64,000 bases of DNA from Phyllostachys edulis (lineage: Eukaryota > Streptophyta > Magnoliopsida > Poales > Poaceae). The stretch spans positions 102,694,499 to 102,758,498 of the forward strand of contig CM070562.1 of the NCBI GenBank assembly GCA_036346405.1, given 5' to 3'. Made by a program: the position numbers and the translations under genes. This document shows positions 20,726-31,723 of this stretch, one piece after another. Below the pieces are notes generated by a model. The model saw only the letters and a list, made by a program, of their open reading frames with translations. It made no database searches and was not told the DNA's origin. The number at the start of each line of letters is the position of its first letter. Within the stretch, counting starts at the first letter, position 1.

Positions 20726-22696
20726 ATGCTCGCCTACCCAAACACGTCGAGCCCATGGCCGCAGCGCCACCCTGGCGCCGCCGCCCCGCGCCACGTGGCG
20801 CTGGCGGTTGGTGCCGCGGCCAGGAGCAAGCGGCGGGGCGCGGACGCTGCGGCGGAGGGGGCGGCCGCGGCCGCGGAGGTGGCGGAGCTGGTGCGGTTCT
20901 TCCTGCGGAGGACGGGCGGCGGCAAGGATCGGCTGGTGGCCGTGCTCGACCGGCACGTGAAGGTGGTCCGCACCGAGCACTGCTTCCTCCTCTTCGAGGA
21001 GCTCGGCCGCCGCGACGAATGGCTCCAGTGCCTCGAGGTGAGCATACCTAAGCGCCTAACGCCACGCTCCTGTTTCCCTGTACGCCTTTGATTTATACTA
21101 GTTTGGGCTGGATGCTTTGCACATTACGAACCTTAAATTAGTATTGTCTACATGAATCATGAGCCGGTGCCTGTTTCCCTGTATATGGTTGATAATCTAG
21201 TGTTGGTACAAGTTGTTTCTTGACGCGGGCTCTAGTTATTTTGATCCTCCAAAACAATGAGGGGCTGTGTTAACAACTGATCATCTAGTAGCTCTAGTTA
21301 AATAAAGACTGAATCTTGCCATGGACTCCCTTCTCTATATCCTTGAAGCTTATCTGTGAACACAATTCTTATCACATTTAATTTAACTATATGTATGCAT
21401 TGATGTACGAATCCTCTGATTATTCTCATACGTAGCATTTTAGCTGCGCCTGTGGATTCACAAGAGATGAATTTTGAAGTTGCTGTATTATTTCTGCTAA
21501 TCTCTTACTGCTCCGTGTTTTGCTAGGTTTTCAGATGGATGCAGAAACAACGGTGGTACGTTGCTGACAACGGCATCTACTCCAAGTTAATATCTGTGAT
21601 GGGAAGGAAAGGCCAGATACGGATGGCTATGTGGCTCTTCTCTCAGATGCGGAACAGCGGGTGTAGGCCGGATACTTCCGTGTATAATTCTCTTATCGGT
21701 GCGCATCTGCATTCACGAGACAAGAGAAAGGCTTTGGTGAAAGCTCTTGGCTATTTTGAAAAGATGAAGAGTATAGAGAGATGCCAACCTAATATTGTGA
21801 CATACAACATTCTCTTAAGAGCTTTTGCTCAGGCTAGTGACACAAAACAGGTGGACATCTTGTTTAAGGATCTGGATGAAAGCCCAGTCTCTCCCGATAT
21901 CTATACCTACAATGGAGTGATTGACGCATATGGGAAGAATGGCATGATCAAAGAGATGGAATCTGTACTACTGTGGATGAAAAGTAAGCAGTGCCGTCCA
22001 GATGTGATCACATTCAACATACTCATAGATTCATATGGGCGAAAGCAAGCATTTGATAAGATGGAGCAGGTGTTCAAGAGTTTACTACGATCTAAGGAGA
22101 GGCCTACTCACCCAACATTTAATTCCATGATAACAAATTATGGGAAAGCAAGACTCAGAGAGAAAGCAGAGTCTGTACTTGATAAGATGAATGAATTGGG
22201 ATTCAAACCGAATAATGTGACAGAAGAATGTCTCATCATGATGTATGCGTATTGTGATTGTGTCTCAAAAGCCCAACAGGTATTTGATGAGCTTGTCAGC
22301 ACACAAAATAATATCAGCGTGTCTTCATTGAACGCGGTGCTTGATGCCTACTGCATGAACGGCTTGCCTATGGAAGCAGATCGGCTGTTTGATACTGCAA
22401 TTCAAAAAGGAGTTGTGCCTAGCGCTTCCACATACAAATTGCTTTACAAGGCCTACACCAAGGTGAACGATAAGAACCTTGTCCAGAAGTTGCTCAAGCG
22501 AATGAATAAGCAAGGTATTGTTCCGAATACAAAGTTCTTTCTGGATGCTTTGGAAGCATTTGGCACCTCTGAGAAGAAACCCAGGACATTACCCACCTCA
22601 AACTCTGCAAGCAAGCCAAATACAGATTCTGCAAGCAATTCAGAAACAGCTACCCCAAGCAAGCCAAAGTTAAGCTTTTGGGAAGTAGCTGCTTGA
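20726..22696 (+). CDS. PPR5: Chloroplast pentatricopeptide repeat protein, PPR5/EMB2453 type (two exons)
   Basis: Joins 20726-21037 to 21527-22696, giving 493 residues. The intron (489 bp) has donor GTGAGC and acceptor TTTTGCTAG and falls between codons, giving ...WLQCLE|VFRWMQKQRW, which is the conserved sequence of the family. The N-terminus (~60 residues, Ala/Arg-rich, few acidic) looks like a chloroplast transit peptide. About nine P-class 35-residue PPR motifs follow from residue ~117, e.g. VTYNILLRAFAQASD, YTYNGVIDAYGKNGMI and ITFNILIDSYGRK. The C-tail is Ser/Thr/Pro-rich and ends WEVAA. In maize PPR5 and Arabidopsis EMB2453 (At4g39620), known to me from the literature, the protein binds and stabilises plastid trnG-UCC precursor and aids its splicing. 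Arabidopsis mutants are embryo-lethal. Orthology is inferred from sequence recall, not a search. No stops or frameshifts: it is intact, unlike its TE neighbours. Confidence 0.95.
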
Positions 22697-23240
22697 TGGG
22701 GCGCTCAGTTCTAACAAGCTCATTCTGTGGACTGCCTGGCCGCATAACTGAACGCAATCGATTTACAGCTGAAACTCTGTATACCAGTATCTTTGGAGTT
22801 ATGAACAATTGTTTTGCTCCTAACCAGGTTTAGTTTTTGGTGAAAGCTGAGATCCGTTGTGTGTCGGCAAAGGTTGCATGTAGATTTCATTGTTGTGTTG
22901 TAAATCAGCGTAAACTTTTTGTTTCAATTCGTATTACTACAGTTCTGGTGATCAGTGACCTTGCTATTACCTTATGCCACTGGTGTTTTGGGTGTGCTTG
23001 AGAGGTAACGGTGTTTGCTATTCTTGTTATCGCCGCGTGCGCGTGTTCTGATAGCTTAATGTTATGCATGAATTGTCATGGCTAATTGAAACGCAGAGGT
23101 CCCCAAAATCTTGGTCCTTGTGCATCCGGGCAATGCATTTTTTGCCACTGAGATATAACATGCATAGGATTACGGAAGAAAGCGTAACAAAACTGAGAAT
23201 GTTCAGTTAGTGTAAACATCAAACGATGTAAAACAACGTT
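22697..23240 (+). other. PPR5 3' UTR and downstream spacer
   Basis: T-rich sequence after the stop codon, with TTGTAAAT and GTTTCAATTC words around 22895-22935 that could serve polyadenylation. No repeats or coding frames. It runs directly to the target site of copia element F. Confidence 0.5.
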
Positions 23241-23245
23241 CCATT

Positions 23246-23353
23246 TGTGAGATATGTATATTGTGTAGGGTGTTATTTGCTATTGTCCAACCTTGTACAT
23301 GTTATATATTAGCTTTTGGCACATTGGAATAGACATTATGTATTATTCCAAGA
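23246..23353 (+). repeat. 5' LTR of copia element F
   Basis: 108 bp, TGTGAGATATG to TTCCAAGA. It differs from the 3' LTR at about ten positions. The terminal CA is GA here. The short length leaves little room for a promoter. Confidence 0.92.
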
Positions 23354-23367
23354 TGCTATCAAAGCCA
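23354..23367 (+). other. Primer binding site of element F (tRNA-iMet)
   Basis: TGCTATCAAAGCCA directly abuts the LTR. The usual copia site is TGGTATCAGAGCCA, so two bases differ. Confidence 0.8.
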
Positions 23368-23929
23368 TAGAAATCCTAGCTATGGAAAACCTACCTCCTT
23401 GACCAGCCGCCACCGCTGACCTCCCCGTCTTCTTCCTCCCTGGGTTCCTCTGCTCCCACATAAGTAAGCGGCGCCTTTGTTCTCAATCCCGGCCTCGGCA
23501 TCGAGATCCGTCTTGCCGTCACGGCTCCTCCCTATTGTCGGATCCGGGCTCCTCGCCGCGGGATCCGGCCGCCTCTACCACGCAGCGTGCTTCTTCTCCT
23601 TGCTTTCTTCTTGAGCCGATCGTCATCGCCGCCGCCGCCGATCGCCGGTGCCGCCACTCGTGAAGCCACCGAAGCAAGCCTCTAGAGATCTCGAGGCAGA
23701 GCCTTGCTCGGCTTTTATTTTTCTTCGGTGGAGCCGGTGGCTCCAGCTCCACACCGGCTCCTCCAATCTACTCAGAGCCGGTAGGCTTATGCTCCGGCTT
23801 CGTTGAGCTAGCGGTCATAGCTTCGGCTTCTATTTGCTCTGGTTCTCTGGTATTAAAAAGGAGGCTCCGGCTGTATCTCCGGAGCACATCGATCGACTTC
23901 CAACTCCAGATCCGGTCAAGTCATCTTTG

Positions 23930-25130
23930 ATGGCTTCTACCGAAGGCTCCTTCGCCATCCAGCTCCCCCTAGTTCGGTTCAATGGGACAAACTTTTGGGA
24001 GTGCGTTGTTCACCTAAGCATCCACCTCAACAACCAATGTCTCTAGGTCATCTCACCGGCGAGTATCCTTGTCCGCCTCGCCCTACACCGCCAGTTCTGC
24101 CCGCTCTCTCTACAGGTGCGAATTAGGCGACTCAGGAGACCGCCAATACTGCACCGGAGGAGGCCTTGGAGCTCTATCAGTCTAAGCTGCACGCTTACGA
24201 GCACTGGTAGGAGGCCGAGGCTCGTGCTACCACCATCCTGGTGGGTAGTATGCCCGTGACCATCTCTATGAATGTAACGGAGCTGCCGACGACACAGTTT
24301 ATGTGAGAGCGCCTCCGAGCTCACTACCAGCCGACGAGTAATGCTATGTATCTCTCAGTCGTGCATCAGGCGCATTCTCTTCAGCAGCTCGATGCTACCG
24401 TGGATGATTTCTAGCAGAAGTTGTCTGAGATGTGGCATCAGCTTGACTCTCTAGGGCCGGATGTCTGCCGGACTTGCCCCTGCTGTGTGCGGCTCCGCAC
24501 TCACTAGGAGACTCACTGTCTCTACGACTTCTTGACGTGTCTCCAGCCTGAGTTCGAGACTGTGCGTGCTCAGCTCCTGACTCGCCACCCACGCCCGAGC
24601 TTGGTGGAGGCCCTCACGGGTGTGCATGCTGAGGAGACTCGTCACTGTGGCGTGGCTCGAGATCTGATCTGTCTTATGCCTTGACTTTGTTCCTCTTCAT
24701 TGGTTTCTTCAACACTGACCGTGATTCCTCCCCCAGCTCCTCTGGTTGTTGCTGCTTCTACTGCGGGTCTCCACTGCACCTACTATCAGTGTGACGGCCA
24801 TAGGTATCAGGATTGTTACAAGTGGAGGAGGGACCAGGGTCGTCGGGGTAGTCATACCCCGGAGGGCTCTAGAGGTTCCTCTCACTCAGGAGCTGGCCCC
24901 TCTCACCAGGGCTCCTCTGGTGATGCCACACAGCAGCTCCTCTCACTGCTTCAGCGCTTCAGTGTCGGCTCATCCTTAGACTCCTCGGGTTATGCTTGTC
25001 TGGCTCTTGCTTCTCAGCAGTCTTCCTCGCCTTTGCCTCCTCCCTCATCAGGTATCTTATCTTCATGGATCTTAGACTCTGGTGCTTCTTTTTCACATGA
25101 CACCAAATTCTACCTACCTTACTTTCGTGC
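23930..25130 (+). pseudogene. gag and protease of copia element F
   Basis: Gag begins at about 23931 (MASTEGSFAIQLPLVRFNGT, followed by NFWECVVHLSIHL; copia gag usually has NYxxW here). It is soon interrupted by a TAG at 24043-24045 and further stops through 24690. The nucleocapsid knuckle (about 24770-24830) reads YYQCDGHRYQDCYKW, with the first Cys shifted. The protease (25066-25110) keeps SSWILDSGASFSHD, the copia active site. A frameshift separates the early gag frame (23834-24046) from the later one (24700-25266). Confidence 0.82.
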
Positions 25131-25599
25131 GTTCTACAGATTTTCCTTCCACTATTTAGAATGCAGATGGTACCTCTCTTCCTGTTGCAGGCCGAGGCAC
25201 TCTTTCCACTCCTTCTTTTTATGTTCCTGCAGTCTCTCATGTTCTTCAGCTTACTATGAAGCTTAAGTCAGCTGATCAGATCACTGATCACGACTGTCGT
25301 GTTGTTCTTGAGTTCGACTCTTGTTGTGTTCAGGACCGCCGCACGGGAACTTTGCTTGGTACTGGCCCTCGGTGCCGTGATTCGCAATGTCCCTGAGAGC
25401 TCGACTGGCTTCATCTTCCTTTTGCTGTCTCCACCAGCCAGTCAGCCACTACCACTACCTCTGGTCTTGCTGCGTCCTTCTCTACCTCTTTCACTCAGTG
25501 GCACCATCATCTCGGCCATCTATGTGGCTCGCGTCTATCGTTTTTAGTCGGTTGTGGTATTCTTGGGTCTATTTCTGAGGACACCTCTTTACATTGTAT

Positions 25600-26400
25600 A
25601 GGTTGCAAGCTTGGCAAGCAGCTGCAGCTCCTCTATCCCCCTAGTGATTCTATTTCTACTTGTCCTTTTGATCTTATTCACTCTGATGTTTGGGGTCCAG
25701 CTCCCTTCGTTTCAAAAGGGGGTCATCGCTATTATGTGATCTTTATTGATGATTATTCTCGTTATACTTGGATCTACTTCATGTCCAAGCGCGGTCAGGT
25801 TCTCTCTATTTACCAGATGTTTACCACCATGGTTTTCACTCAGTTTGATTCGGTCATTCGTGTATTCGTGCTGACTCTGCTGGTGAGTATCTATCTGCTG
25901 CTTTGTGTCGCTTTCTCGCTGAGCAGAGCACTCTTCCCCAGTACTCTTGTCCTAGTGCTCACACTCAGAACGATGTCTCTGAGCGTAAGCATCGTCACTT
26001 GCTTAAGACCGCTCGCGCTCTCATGCATGCCTCTTCTGTTCCCCCTTACTTCTAGGCTGAGGCTGTTTCTACTATTGCTTTTCTCATCAACCTGTAGCCT
26101 TCCATTGCTCTTCAGGGTTCTACTCCTGTTGAGCGTCTCTTTGGTCGAGCTCCAGAGTATAGTCGTCTTCGCAGATTCGGCTATGTCCGTTTTGTCCTTC
26201 TTCCACCTCGTGAGTGCACCAAGCTGACTGCGCAGTCAGTTGAGTGTATTTTCCTTGGCTACAGTCTTGAGTATAAGGGTTATCGTTGCTATAACCCTGT
26301 TGCTCACAGGATGAGGATTTCTCGGGATGTCACTTTTGACGAGTCCCAATCTTACTACCCTCATCCTCCCACTATCAGCCCAGATTCTCTTGCTTAGTCG
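25600..26400 (+). pseudogene. Integrase of copia element F
   Basis: The copia integrase core. GHRYYVIFIDDYSRYTWIYF carries the first catalytic Asp. After a frame change at about 25865 comes the FRADSAGEYLSA segment with the second Asp, then the SAHTQNDVSERKHRHLLKTA segment with the Glu. The downstream PVERLFGRAPEYSRLRRFGY and GYSLEYKGYRCYNP words are typical of the C-terminal part. Stops at 26053-26055 (WAEA with Trp lost) and about 26095-26097 break it. Confidence 0.85.
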
Positions 26401-26779
26401 ATCTCCTTTATGATTTTTTCCTGACTCTCAGCTTTCCACCACTGTTTTGCCTCATCCTCCATCTACTATGCCTCCCTCTCCTCTGGCTCCTCCAGCTCCA
26501 CCTGTTTCGCCTCCCCGGATTTTCCTTTCCACTCTTTTGTTGAGGTTCCATCTTTTCCCTTGCACTACTCTCGCCGCCCTCAGCCTACTACTTCCCCTCT
26601 TGAGCCTCCGTATCTGCTGGGCCTTGTTCCCAGTCCTTCCTCTCCATCCTTGCTGGGTCCAGCTCCGCCTTCTCCTCTCAGATATGATCTTCGTGATCGT
26701 CACCTTTGTCAGTCGCTGAGCGCTTCGGCCAGCAGCCGCTCTTCTGAACCTACAACCTATCGTGGGGCCGTTGCTCACC

Positions 26780-28269
26780 CTGAGTGGTAGCTCACAATGT
26801 CTGAGGAGATTGCTACTTTGGAGCATACTAGCACTTGGGATCTTGTGCCCTTGCCTGCGTGTGTTACTCCTATCACGTGTAAGTGGGTGTACAAGATCAA
26901 GACCCACTCGGATGGTTCCCTTGAGCATTACAAGGCTTGTCTTGTGACGTGTGATTTTCAGCAGGAGTATGGTCGTGACTACGATGAGACTTTCGCTCCC
27001 ATCGCTCACATGACCACTGTTCGCACTCTCTTTGCTGTGGCCTCTGTTCGACAATTGCCCATCTCTCGGTTGGATGTTAAGAATGCCTTTCTCAACGGCG
27101 AGCTACGTGAGGAGGTCTACATGCAGCCGCCCCCTGAGTATTCTGTCCCTGATGGTATGATTTATCGCCTTCGTCGTTCTCTCTATGGACTCAAACAGGC
27201 CCCTCGTGCTTGATTTGACTGCTTATCCTCTATTGTCACTGCTGTCGGTTTCTCTGCCAGTGATCACGACCCTGCTCTTTTTGTTCACACCTCTCCTCAG
27301 GGTCGGACGCTCCTCTTTCTATATGTGGATGATATAATTCTTACTGGAGATGACTCTCAGTACATTGCCTTTGTGAAGGAGCGTCTCAGTAAGCAGTTCT
27401 TGATGTCTGATTTGGGTCCTCTTCGTTACTTCCTTGGGATTGAGATCACTTCTACGCCCGAGGGCTACTATCTCTTCCAGGAGAAGTACATTCAGGATAT
27501 CCTTACTCGCGCTTGTCTGACTGATCAGCGCGTGGTGGATACTCCTATAGAGCTTGGTGTTCACCTTCGGCCTACTGATGGTGATCGTCTTGAGGATCCC
27601 ACTCACTACCGTCATATTGTTGGGAGCCTCGTCTACCTTGGGATTACTCGACCTGACATTTCTCACCCAGTTCACATCCTGAATCAGTTTGTCTCTGCTC
27701 CCACTCGACTCCACTACAATCACCTTCTTCGTGTTCTTCGATATCTTTGTGGAACCATCACTCGACGTCTTTTCTTTCCTCGCCCCAGTTCTTTACAACT
27801 TCAGACGTACTCTGATGCGACCTGGGCTAGCGATCATTCTGATCACCGGTCTTTTTCTACCTATTGTATTTTCCTTGGTTCCTCCTTGATTGTTTGGAAG
27901 ACTAAGAAGTAGATTGCAGTTTCTCGTTCGAGCGCTGAGGCTGAGTTGAAAGCCATGTCGCTGTTGACAGCTGAAATCACCTGGTTTCGGTGGCTTCTTG
28001 CAGATTTCGGTGTTTCTGTTTCTGCACCGACTCCGCTCTTATCAGATAGTACTGGTGTGATCAACATTGCTCGAGATCCCGTGAAGCATGAGCTTACCAA
28101 GCACATTGGAGTGGATACTTCGTACATGCGATCGTATGTACAAGACCAAGTTATTGCTCTTCAGTATGTGCCTTCGGAGCTTCAATTAGTAGATTTCTTC
28201 ACCAAAACACAGACTCGAACTCAGCATAGCTTCTACCTCTCCAAACTCAGTGTTGTTGATCCACCATGA
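26780..28269 (+). pseudogene. Reverse transcriptase and RNase H of copia element F
   Basis: RT reads WKWVYKIKTHSDG-like words (with CKWVYK), then RLDVKNAFLNGELREEVYMQ with the first catalytic Asp, RRSLYGLKQAPRA and LFLYVDDIILTGDD, the YVDD box. RNase H follows with SDATWASDHSDHRS and VSRSSAEAELKAMS. All lie in a single frame broken only by in-frame stops at 26788-26790, 27211-27213 and 27910-27912. Two of these replace residues that are Trp (ARAWFDC) and Gln (KKQ) in the family. It ends at TGA 28267-28269, just before the polypurine tract. Confidence 0.92.
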
Positions 28270-28280
28270 GTTTAAGGGGG

Positions 28281-28387
28281 TGTTAGATATGTATATTGTG
28301 TAGGTGTTATTTGCTATTGTCTAACCTTGTACATATTATATATTAGCTTTTGGTCTATTGAAATAGACATGATGCATTATTCCAACA
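28281..28387 (+). repeat. 3' LTR of copia element F
   Basis: 107 bp, TGTTAGATATG to TTCCAACA, preceded by the polypurine tract AAGGGGG (28274-28280). It is followed by the second CCATT target-site copy. Confidence 0.93.
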
Positions 28388-28392
28388 CCATT

Positions 28393-28738
28393 ATGTAAAG
28401 ATTAAAAAAAGGTACAAGCAAGCTTACAGAAATCACGAATTCGATGAGACCAATAACATGAGAACAAAACTACTGCAAGTCCGGATGGCCCTCAAAATAT
28501 GGGGCAATCCTGACCCAGGCCCAAGGAATGCCTGATTACGCCCATGAAGACAACGGGCAAAAAATGTGATCTTCAGTTACAACAAGCGATGTGAATAGAG
28601 AACTATGCCATGTTGAATTGAATAAACTTTGCTTGTGTTAGCCTCGTACTACATTTCGAGCTCAAAACTGTGCGCTCGCCTTCTCTAACTGACAGTCTCT
28701 ACACTCCAGATGACTTTCTCTACCAGCCCTTCTGCAGC
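28393..28738. other. Spacer between copia element F and TRM9 pseudogene
   Basis: Low-copy, AT-rich sequence without coding frames or recognised repeats. It is probably the 3' untranslated and downstream region of the minus-strand TRM9-like gene, whose ancestral stop codon is at 28739. Confidence 0.4.
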
Positions 28739-30655
28739 TCAAAGCTTCTCAAGAACTATGCACCAGTTGGACTTGTAGAGTTGATCAACAATAGTCGCAT
28801 TGTTCATACCAGCAACTAGCCTGAAATGAAGACAGTCAGTTACTCAATCAAACAAGATAATCCCAATCAAGGACCAGAGATATACCAAAAGGAAAAGAAT
28901 ATATGCTAAAGTGCATGCGGCAGATCCTTTAGATCATGGTTTTCATATTTCCTTTCTTTTTAATGTATGTTGTATCCTGACACAATTGCAACTACGACAC
29001 AAGTAAATGAATGGAAAATTAGCCATAAGGATGGCAGCCAAAAAATCTAAGGGTGGGGCTCTAATCAAGATTCAATAAAATAAAAGGTCATACATCATCA
29101 AACAAGGTATCAATGTCGTGTCACTTGTGTGTCGTCAAATTGCTTGTAAAGATGACTTTTCCCATTTAGTCACTACATTGTTTTTGTAACAAAACAAACG
29201 AGCTGCTATTGATCGTGTACGCCAGGATCTCAAGCAAAACAGCAAAATTTCTCAAATTGAACCGTGAATGGAAAGGTTGTATGGCATCTCTACCATGGTG
29301 ACCAACACATATAGGACGTGACTTCACATCTTTATTTGTGCACGCTAATGGAAAAGAAGATACTTCATGTGAATGTTCAAGTAAGAATACTACACCTTTG
29401 AAGTTCTCCTTCAACAAAAACATGGTAATAACGGCTGTAGACCACCGCACCCTTCTTATCATCTTTCTTTGCAAATCCATTTTCAAGAGCAGCAGCAGAA
29501 GCACCACTAATTTCAGCTCAGTGAAATGGTAGATGCCAAGGAACGAAGTACTCCTGCTGGGTTTTGTCACTCTCATCAATACTTAAATTACTATGATCTA
29601 CAATGGTCTTATCCTCCAAACCATCATTACTTCTTTTCAATTGATCATTTGTTTGCTTCACTACACCTGTGTTTTCATCGGTCTCTGCAATGCTTTCTAG
29701 CACAGTAGTGGTTTGATTACTCACTGGAGGGCTGCTCGGATCAACCCACTCTTCATTATACTTCTGACAGAGGGGAGTCCACTTGTTGAGACGTCACCTG
29801 TCTTCTTGCTGCACAGCCCAGACAGTGATGAGCACAAGACCACCTTTTCGAACAACACGGATCAACTCTTCTATGGCCTTCCTCCGCCTATCATCAGTAC
29901 TTAAATGACGCAACACAGCAATTGAAATTGACGCATCACCAAAATTATCCCTGTTTGGTAGGTTGACAGCATCGGCAACCAACACCTCATGCCCTCTGTC
30001 CGCACATGTCTCAATCAGTGGAGGGCTTATATCACAGCCAATGTAGAAACAATCAGGATTGAAGCCCAAATACTTGCCATTACCACAACCAGCATCCAGT
30101 ATGACAGACCCTGGCCTCAAGGAATTCAAGAATCCTGCAACCTTGGGCCATTTTGCAAACCGAGTTGAGCTGAAATGAGGAGCTATGGCATCATAGACGC
30201 GATGCATGTACTTCTTATCATAGGGGCGGTCCACCGGCCCTAACGACCCAGTAAAGACCACAAAAAGGCCTCCGAGGGCTAAGAGCCGGAGATGCGACTA
30301 GGCCCTCCGGAAGGTACCAAGTACGCCTTCGGAAAGATCTCAAAGGACGTGTGAAGGTCACCATGAAGCCTATGAGGGCCAAGAGCTACAGGCGCAACTA
30401 GGGGCCCCTGAGGGTACCAAACACGCCTTCAAGAAGGCCCCAGAGGGCACGCGAAGCCCACCAGAAGGCCCCCGAGGGCCACAGGCAGAGGGCACGCTGC
30501 TTCCTACCCTCCCCTGAAGGGTACCGTGTGTGCCTTCGAAAGGTCCAAAGGGTACTAGAAGACTACTGAGCACTACACATCCGGGAGCAAGGAGGCCCCC
30601 GGGGCCACCCTGTGAGCATCGAAGGGTGTCCGAGGTCCCTCGGTCCGGGTGCACC

Positions 30656-31638
30656 TAGGGTTAGAAAAATAGCTCGAGGCTTGTGGCTCGTCACGGCTCG
30701 GCTCGGGCTCGGCTCGTGAATTTTTGAGCCAAGCCAAGCCCACCTTTTGGCTCAGTGAAATTTCGAGCCCAGCTCGAGCCGCTCACGAGCCAAACAAGCC
30801 AGGCAAAATCCACAGACTCGGCCATGCCCACGGGCCACGTCCTCCCCTCTCCTCCGCCGCCTCGTCCAGCCTCCAGCCTCCACCGCCGCCTCCCCCTCCC
30901 CCACGCCCAGCTCCACCCGCCACCTCCCCCTCCTCCAGAGTCCAGACCTCCATCCGCCGCCTCCCCCACCTCCAGACCTCCACCCGCTGCCTCCACCTCC
31001 TCCACCCGCCGCTGAGGATCCGATGGCGACAGCAGTTGAGGCGGCCTCCGGCGACGCGGTGGAGAAGCAGCTGGGCGCGATGGCCAGCGAAGGTGGCAGA
31101 GCGATCGGGCGGCTACTGAGCTAGGCGACGAGCGAGTCGATGTCTGTGATCGCCACTGCTGGCCGCTGCCTCCAGAAGCTCCGCACCCGTCGGCGCCTGA
31201 GATCTGCCATACGTGCCGTCTCGCTCGATAGCGCCGCCTCGCCGAGCTGCCCTGACGCCGACGAGATCCGTGCTCTCCTCCGCCTCCACCTCACCCCGGC
31301 AGCGCTAGCGCTCCTTTGCTTCTTCCACGGCCGTGCAATTCGCATCCTCTTCCTCAATCCCCACCCCAGATCCGATTCATCCACTAGTGATTTAGTTAGT
31401 GAATGCTCTTTGGTTGCGAGGATTTGATTGTCTTGTGAATGAATGCAGATTTTTTGTAGATATGGATTGGTGATTGTCTTGTGATTTTGTGAATGAGCGA
31501 TGAATGGCGCTGCTCCCTTTCATGGCGCTATGCGCCGTCTCGGCCGTATTCGAAAGCGAAAGCGGCCCCAGCTTCGCTCTGAGCTCGAGCTGGCGAGCCG
31601 AGCCGAGCTCGGCTTGGCTCGCCTCGTTCAAATTTCTA
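30656..31638. mobile_element. Non-autonomous hAT-like DNA transposon
   Basis: A 983-bp element flanked by an 8-bp direct repeat GGTGCACC (30648-30655 and 31639-31646), the target-site size of hAT elements. Terminal inverted ends start TAG on both sides (TAGGGTTAGA left, TAGAAATTTG right on the opposite strand). Subterminal regions are rich in GAGCC/GGCTC words in both orientations (30670-30790 and 31560-31625), as is common for hAT transposase binding. The centre is CCTCC-rich with an open stretch (MATAVEAASGDAVEKQLGAM) that I do not recognise and that soon stops. It may be captured host sequence. No transposase. Confidence 0.72.
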
Positions 31639-31723
31639 GGTGCACCCGCGACGATCTGAAGGAGAGGAGTACGATGGATCATGCGCATACCAACCAGATG
31701 AACCAGAATCAGGAGGGTCCACC

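Larger units (their letters stand above)
23246..28387 (+). mobile_element. Ty1/copia retrotransposon F, complete but decayed
   Basis: A 5.14-kb element bounded by 107-108-bp LTRs and a perfect 5-bp target-site duplication CCATT (23241-23245 and 28388-28392). The order gag, protease, integrase, RT, RNase H is that of copia. The LTRs are unusually short. It lies in the spacer between PPR5 and the TRM9 pseudogene. Coding capacity is lost through about ten stops, several at TGG or CAG codons, and a few frameshifts. Confidence 0.95.

Noticed and set aside
25299..25578. Short plus-strand frames in copia element F
   Set aside because: Alternative-frame readings of the decayed protease-integrase linker. 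They add nothing beyond the element annotation.
30220..30261. Extra N-terminal residues in front of the TRM9 methyltransferase frame (non-ATG start)
   Set aside because: These codons are LTR G sequence read through by chance. The true upstream residues (DTPDIEK) lie beyond the insertion at 34795-34817.
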